Source: Metallumcola ferriviriculae (lineage in GTDB: Bacteria; Bacillota; JADQBR01). Taken from it: DNA of 64,000 nt. Under the pieces are notes generated by a model. That model ran no database searches. It was not told the origin of the DNA and saw nothing but the letters and a program-made list of their open reading frames with translations. A program made the translations under genes and the position numbers. Shown in pieces: positions 61,173 through 64,000 of the stretch. Each line of letters begins with the position of its first letter. Position 1 is the stretch's first letter. The DNA is taken from positions 2,394,501 through 2,458,500 of the forward strand of contig NZ_CP121694.1 in the NCBI RefSeq assembly GCF_035573695.1, in the 5' to 3' direction.

Positions 61173-62691
61173 TGACGCGTTTTAGAAATAATGATGGTAT
61201 TAAGCCGATAAGGCAGAATAATGCTGTCATTATAAACAGTTCATCTATACCCCGGACGAAGGCCTTTTGGGCTATTATTCCTTGGAGGGAGCCCATCAAT
61301 AATTGTTTGGTAGCACCTACTGCTTCACCGGCAGAGCCGAACTTTGCCATCAGCTGCTGCACGGCCTCAGACCATGGGTTTATTTCCGCACTGTACACGG
61401 TTCGATGAAAGGCCACCCGGCCGGTAAGATATGTGGTCAGCAGCGTTAGACCAAAGGAACTGCTCACCCGCTGAATGACGTTACTAATAGCGGATGCCTG
61501 GCCCACGTAGCGCTGGGGTATCACGGCCATTCCTGCTGTTTGCGCCGGCATCATCACCAGCCCCATGCCTATGCCCCGCAGCACCACCCATTTGATAATG
61601 GTGGTAGAAGCGGTGCCCACTGCCAAATTACTCAACAGAAAAGTGGTATAGCTGAGGACGATAATACCTGCTACAGTTAGTGGCAGCGCCCCTATCTTAT
61701 CGTAAATACGCCCGCTGATTGGCATCATCAAACCGGTGACCAGGGCACCGGGCATAAGCAGCAGCCCCGTCTCCATCGCACCAAGGCCGCGGATATTTTG
61801 TAGAAATAACGGCAGGTAAAATATCCCCACATACATGCTGACCATGGTAACCATCCCTACTACCTTACTGGCAGTAAACATGCCGTATTTAAAAATGCGC
61901 AGCTCCAACATTGGATGCTCGATGGTCAGTTCGTTATAGACGAAAATCCCTAAGCTTATTATGCTGGTATAGAATAAAAGCACCGTCGGCTGCGCGGTCC
62001 AACCCCATGCCTCTCCTTTGGAAAATGCCAGCAGCAGGGTAAATAGCCCTACCGATGAAGTTAGGAAACCGATAAAGTCAAAGGGTTGAGGATCCGGTGA
62101 ATCAAATTCGGGTAAGACGATTAAACAAAGGAAGAAACCTAAAATACCGATAGGAACATTAATATAGAAAATCAATCGCCAGTTAAGGTATTCCACCAGA
62201 TAACCGCCCAATGTAGGCCCAAGAGCAGGTGCCACCAACAGCGCCATCCCCCAGAAGCCCATAGCGGTGCCCAGGCGGTTTTTCGGTACAATACGAAAGA
62301 TAATGGACATAGTGGTGGGCATAATCATGCCCCCGCCCAAAGCTTGAATTACCCGGGCCGCTATCATCACATTTAAATTCCAGGCTAAGCCGCACAGTAT
62401 CGACCCTATGGTAAAAGTAACCAGTGAAAGAATATAAAGCTTTTTGTAGCCCCATTTATCTCCCAACCAGCCGCTGGTAGGCACCACCACCCCTAGGGTG
62501 AGCATATAAATAGTTACCACCCATTGAACCTCTTCGGTGCTAACTTCAAAAACGTGCATCAGCGTCGGGATAGCAATATTGATAATACTTGAATCAAGAA
62601 TTGCCATAAAAGCACCTACTATAATAACGAGCATGGAAATTACCCAATGCTGCTCCACATTATTAGTTAAAGTTCTTGCCTGCGCTGTCAT
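61168..62691 (-). CDS. EmrB/QacA-type (DHA2) multidrug efflux transporter
   Basis: 507 residues, ATG after GAAGGTGA. Fourteen membrane helices; motif A GWLGDKWGYKK and antiporter motif C LVAPALGPTLGGYLVE. Works with the HlyD-type protein upstream to export drugs or toxic organics by proton antiport. Its stop codon is provided by a palindromic repeat, so the native C-terminus may have been trimmed. Confidence 0.95.
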   Translation of the reverse strand: MTAQARTLTNNVEQHWVISMLVIIVGAFMAILDSSIINIAIPTLMHVFEVSTEEVQWVVTIYMLTLGVVVPTSGWLGDKWGYKKLYILSLVTFTIGSILCGLAWNLNVMIAARVIQALGGGMIMPTTMSIIFRIVPKNRLGTAMGFWGMALLVAPALGPTLGGYLVEYLNWRLIFYINVPIGILGFFLCLIVLPEFDSPDPQPFDFIGFLTSSVGLFTLLLAFSKGEAWGWTAQPTVLLFYTSIISLGIFVYNELTIEHPMLELRIFKYGMFTASKVVGMVTMVSMYVGIFYLPLFLQNIRGLGAMETGLLLMPGALVTGLMMPISGRIYDKIGALPLTVAGIIVLSYTTFLLSNLAVGTASTTIIKWVVLRGIGMGLVMMPAQTAGMAVIPQRYVGQASAISNVIQRVSSSFGLTLLTTYLTGRVAFHRTVYSAEINPWSEAVQQLMAKFGSAGEAVGATKQLLMGSLQGIIAQKAFVRGIDELFIMTALFCLIGLIPSLFLKRVK

Positions 62692-62728
62692 AATTCACCT
62701 TCTTCCGTTAGTAAACCTCGGCTCCAAA

Positions 62729-63424
62729 TTAGAGATGCACCTTCACTTTGGCATTCATGCCCGGAAGCACGCTCACGCCAGAATCGTCCGGCAAATTTAT
62801 CCGTACAGGAATGACCCGAGTAACCTTGGTGAAGCTGCCGCCGCTGTTAGTATCCGGAAGCAAAGAAAATATAGAAGTAGCAGCAAGGCCAATGGACTGT
62901 ACCTCCCCGTTCAAAACTACTCCGTCAGCTGCATCGAAGGTAACTTCTACCAGCTGACCCTTCGCTACTTCATTAATAAAAGTTTCCTTAATATTCGCTT
63001 CCACATAAAGATCATTCATATCCGTAAGCACCGCCAGCACCTGACCCGGTGCCACCGGTTTACCGACAGTGGCATCAGTCTTAATTACCGTGCCATCGGC
63101 CGGAGCCCGAAGGAGTTGAGTAACACTACTCCCCCCAGCGGTTACTTCGATACTGCCAATCACCTGGTTTTCCGTCACCTTTGAGCCGGTCTGCACCAGC
63201 CACTCATTAATCACGCCGGACCCGCCGGGAGCAATGTTTATCAATTCGCCGGTTACGTTGGCATTTTCCGTAACAATATAATGGCTGTTTTGGTAACTGT
63301 AATACCAAGCGATCCCTGCACCTCCCACTACTGCCAGCGCCAGGATAATACCGATAACCATCATCCTTTTGCCATTTCCCTTGCCCTTAATTTCCTGCGT
63401 CTTTTCCATCACTGTCTCAGCCAT
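62729..63424 (-). CDS. HlyD/EmrA-type efflux adaptor
   Basis: 231 residues from ATG 63422-63424 after AGAGGTGA. Membrane helix at about 20-42, split biotinyl-lipoyl domain (NVTGELINIAPGGSGVINEWLV and APADGTVIKTDATVGKPV) and a barrel domain. It lacks the long coiled coil of Gram-negative EmrA, as expected without an outer membrane. Operon with the MFS pump, 37 bp apart. Confidence 0.93.
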   Translation of the reverse strand: MAETVMEKTQEIKGKGNGKRMMVIGIILALAVVGGAGIAWYYSYQNSHYIVTENANVTGELINIAPGGSGVINEWLVQTGSKVTENQVIGSIEVTAGGSSVTQLLRAPADGTVIKTDATVGKPVAPGQVLAVLTDMNDLYVEANIKETFINEVAKGQLVEVTFDAADGVVLNGEVQSIGLAATSIFSLLPDTNSGGSFTKVTRVIPVRINLPDDSGVSVLPGMNAKVKVHL

Positions 63425-63429
63425 TGCTC

Positions 63430-63873
63430 TCACCTCTTGGGTTGAAGTTTTTGCGTAATAAATTCGAGATTTGCTGTTATTTCCTTTAATTTATCCGGTG
63501 ATATATCACCAAACACCAAGCTCAGTTCCCGAGCTAAAACCGTTTCAAATTCCTTTTTGACTTCGGCTGCTCCATCTTCCAACTGTACCAGTACGGCTCT
63601 CCGGTCATCAACGTGCCGCACCCTGCGAACCACGCCCTTAGCTTCCAGCCGATCTAAAATGCTGGTCATAGTGCTAGGGGGGATGCCCAACTTATCGCTG
63701 ATGTAGCTGGCCCTTGGCGATCCTTCTTCCTTCACCAATCGCACTACCATCATTTCCGTAACCGTAAGACTACCTTGTTGTTCCAGCCGAGGCTGTACCA
63801 AGCAGTGTAACCCCCGGTGAGCACGGCTAATCAACCTTGCCATTTGCAACAATTGCTCCTGATTAGTAGCCAA
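63430..63873 (-). CDS. MarR-family repressor of the efflux operon
   Basis: 147 residues from TTG 63871-63873 (AGGAGG 7 bp upstream); the longer frame runs through the operator and promoter. Winged helix with SYISDKLGIPPSTMTSILDRLEAKG and the wing DDRRA. It ends 5 bp before the adaptor gene and probably represses the operon until a drug binds. Confidence 0.93.
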   Translation of the reverse strand: MATNQEQLLQMARLISRAHRGLHCLVQPRLEQQGSLTVTEMMVVRLVKEEGSPRASYISDKLGIPPSTMTSILDRLEAKGVVRRVRHVDDRRAVLVQLEDGAAEVKKEFETVLARELSLVFGDISPDKLKEITANLEFITQKLQPKR

Positions 63874-63900
63874 AAACGTCCCTCCTAAAGTTCCATCTCG

Positions 63901-63960
63901 AATATTTCCATATCGAAATATTACTTTATCTATATTACCACTTGGTGTTCCTTGCGTCAA
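63901..63960 (-). promoter_or_regulatory. Promoter and MarR operator of the efflux operon
   Basis: On the minus strand TTGACG (63955-63960), 17 bp, TAATAT (63932-63937), then a perfect inverted repeat AATATTTC-N6-GAAATATT (63901-63922) over the expected transcription start. This is the usual arrangement for MarR autorepression. Confidence 0.82.
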
Positions 63961-64000
63961 CGAACAAAAAATAAGCAAAAATAAACACCTGCAGTGTGCC

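Noticed and set aside
1-64000. CRISPR array, prophage or integrase-bearing island
   Set aside because: No regularly spaced direct repeats, no cas, phage or integrase genes were seen; the repeats present are palindromic and dispersed.

Overview
The window reads as chromosome of an anaerobic, spore-forming Clostridia-type Firmicute, probably related to Peptococcaceae/Desulfotomaculum. The evidence is AGGAGG-type ribosome sites throughout, frequent GTG and TTG starts, CotF-like coat proteins, menaquinone-type succinate dehydrogenase/fumarate reductase, a siroheme-derived (Ahb-type) heme branch, and several large multiheme c-type cytochromes. No phage, integrase, rRNA operon or CRISPR array is visible. 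Most genes are on the minus strand.

Layout. 1-2.5 kb: an operon of a 12-heme NapC/NirT-type cytochrome, a TPR protein and an NHL-repeat protein cut by the window edge. 2.8-8.1 kb: UbiB-like kinase, coiled-coil partner, DegV, ClC channel. 8.1-9.2 kb: a modular hairpin repeat, tRNA-Pro, tRNA-Gln and two tiny Cys-rich proteins. 9.2-14.6 kb: sulfonate/nitrate-type ABC transporter, tRNA-Leu, a lipoprotein, AzlCD. 14.9-22.4 kb: heme operon hemA-hemC-cobA/hemD-hemB-ahbD-hemL, preceded by the wreck of a precorrin-2 dehydrogenase gene. 22.6-25 kb: two 10-heme cytochromes, one fused to TPRs. 25.1-29.5 kb: polyprenyl diphosphate synthase and sdhCAB. 29.5-30.2 kb: inverted second copy of the hairpin repeat and a possible RNA gene. 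30.2-37.1 kb: phoPR-pstSCAB-phoU with a clear Pho box. 37.2-46.1 kb: small proteins, a sensor kinase, a membrane polyferredoxin, an M23 peptidase and a chemoreceptor. 46.4-49.6 kb: three regulators (Crp-like, NarL-like with degenerate receiver, HTH-MEDS) and an ArsM-like methyltransferase. 49.6-52.5 kb: Zur-like repressor and ZnuABC-type metal uptake. 52.8-57.4 kb: ATP-grasp ligase, LysM-G5-M23 peptidase, DUF502, ferredoxin, coat proteins. 57.4-60.9 kb: acyl-CoA synthetase, acyl-CoA dehydrogenase and TetR. 61.2-64 kb: MarR-EmrA-EmrB drug efflux operon with its operator.

How it fits together: menaquinone side-chain synthesis, succinate/fumarate chemistry, NapC-like quinol-oxidising cytochromes and the heme genes that supply them lie close together, consistent with a quinone-linked anaerobic respiratory chain that sends electrons to the outer face of the membrane. 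The terminal acceptor cannot be read from the window.

The least explained material is noncoding: (a) a string-of-hairpins repeat present in two inverted copies that differ by whole hairpin modules, (b) a family of 45-49 bp palindromes centred on GGTGYCAGGCACC, two of which supply the stop codon of the upstream gene, and (c) a stretch at 29.8-30.1 kb ending in a plus-strand terminator but lacking a convincing gene.
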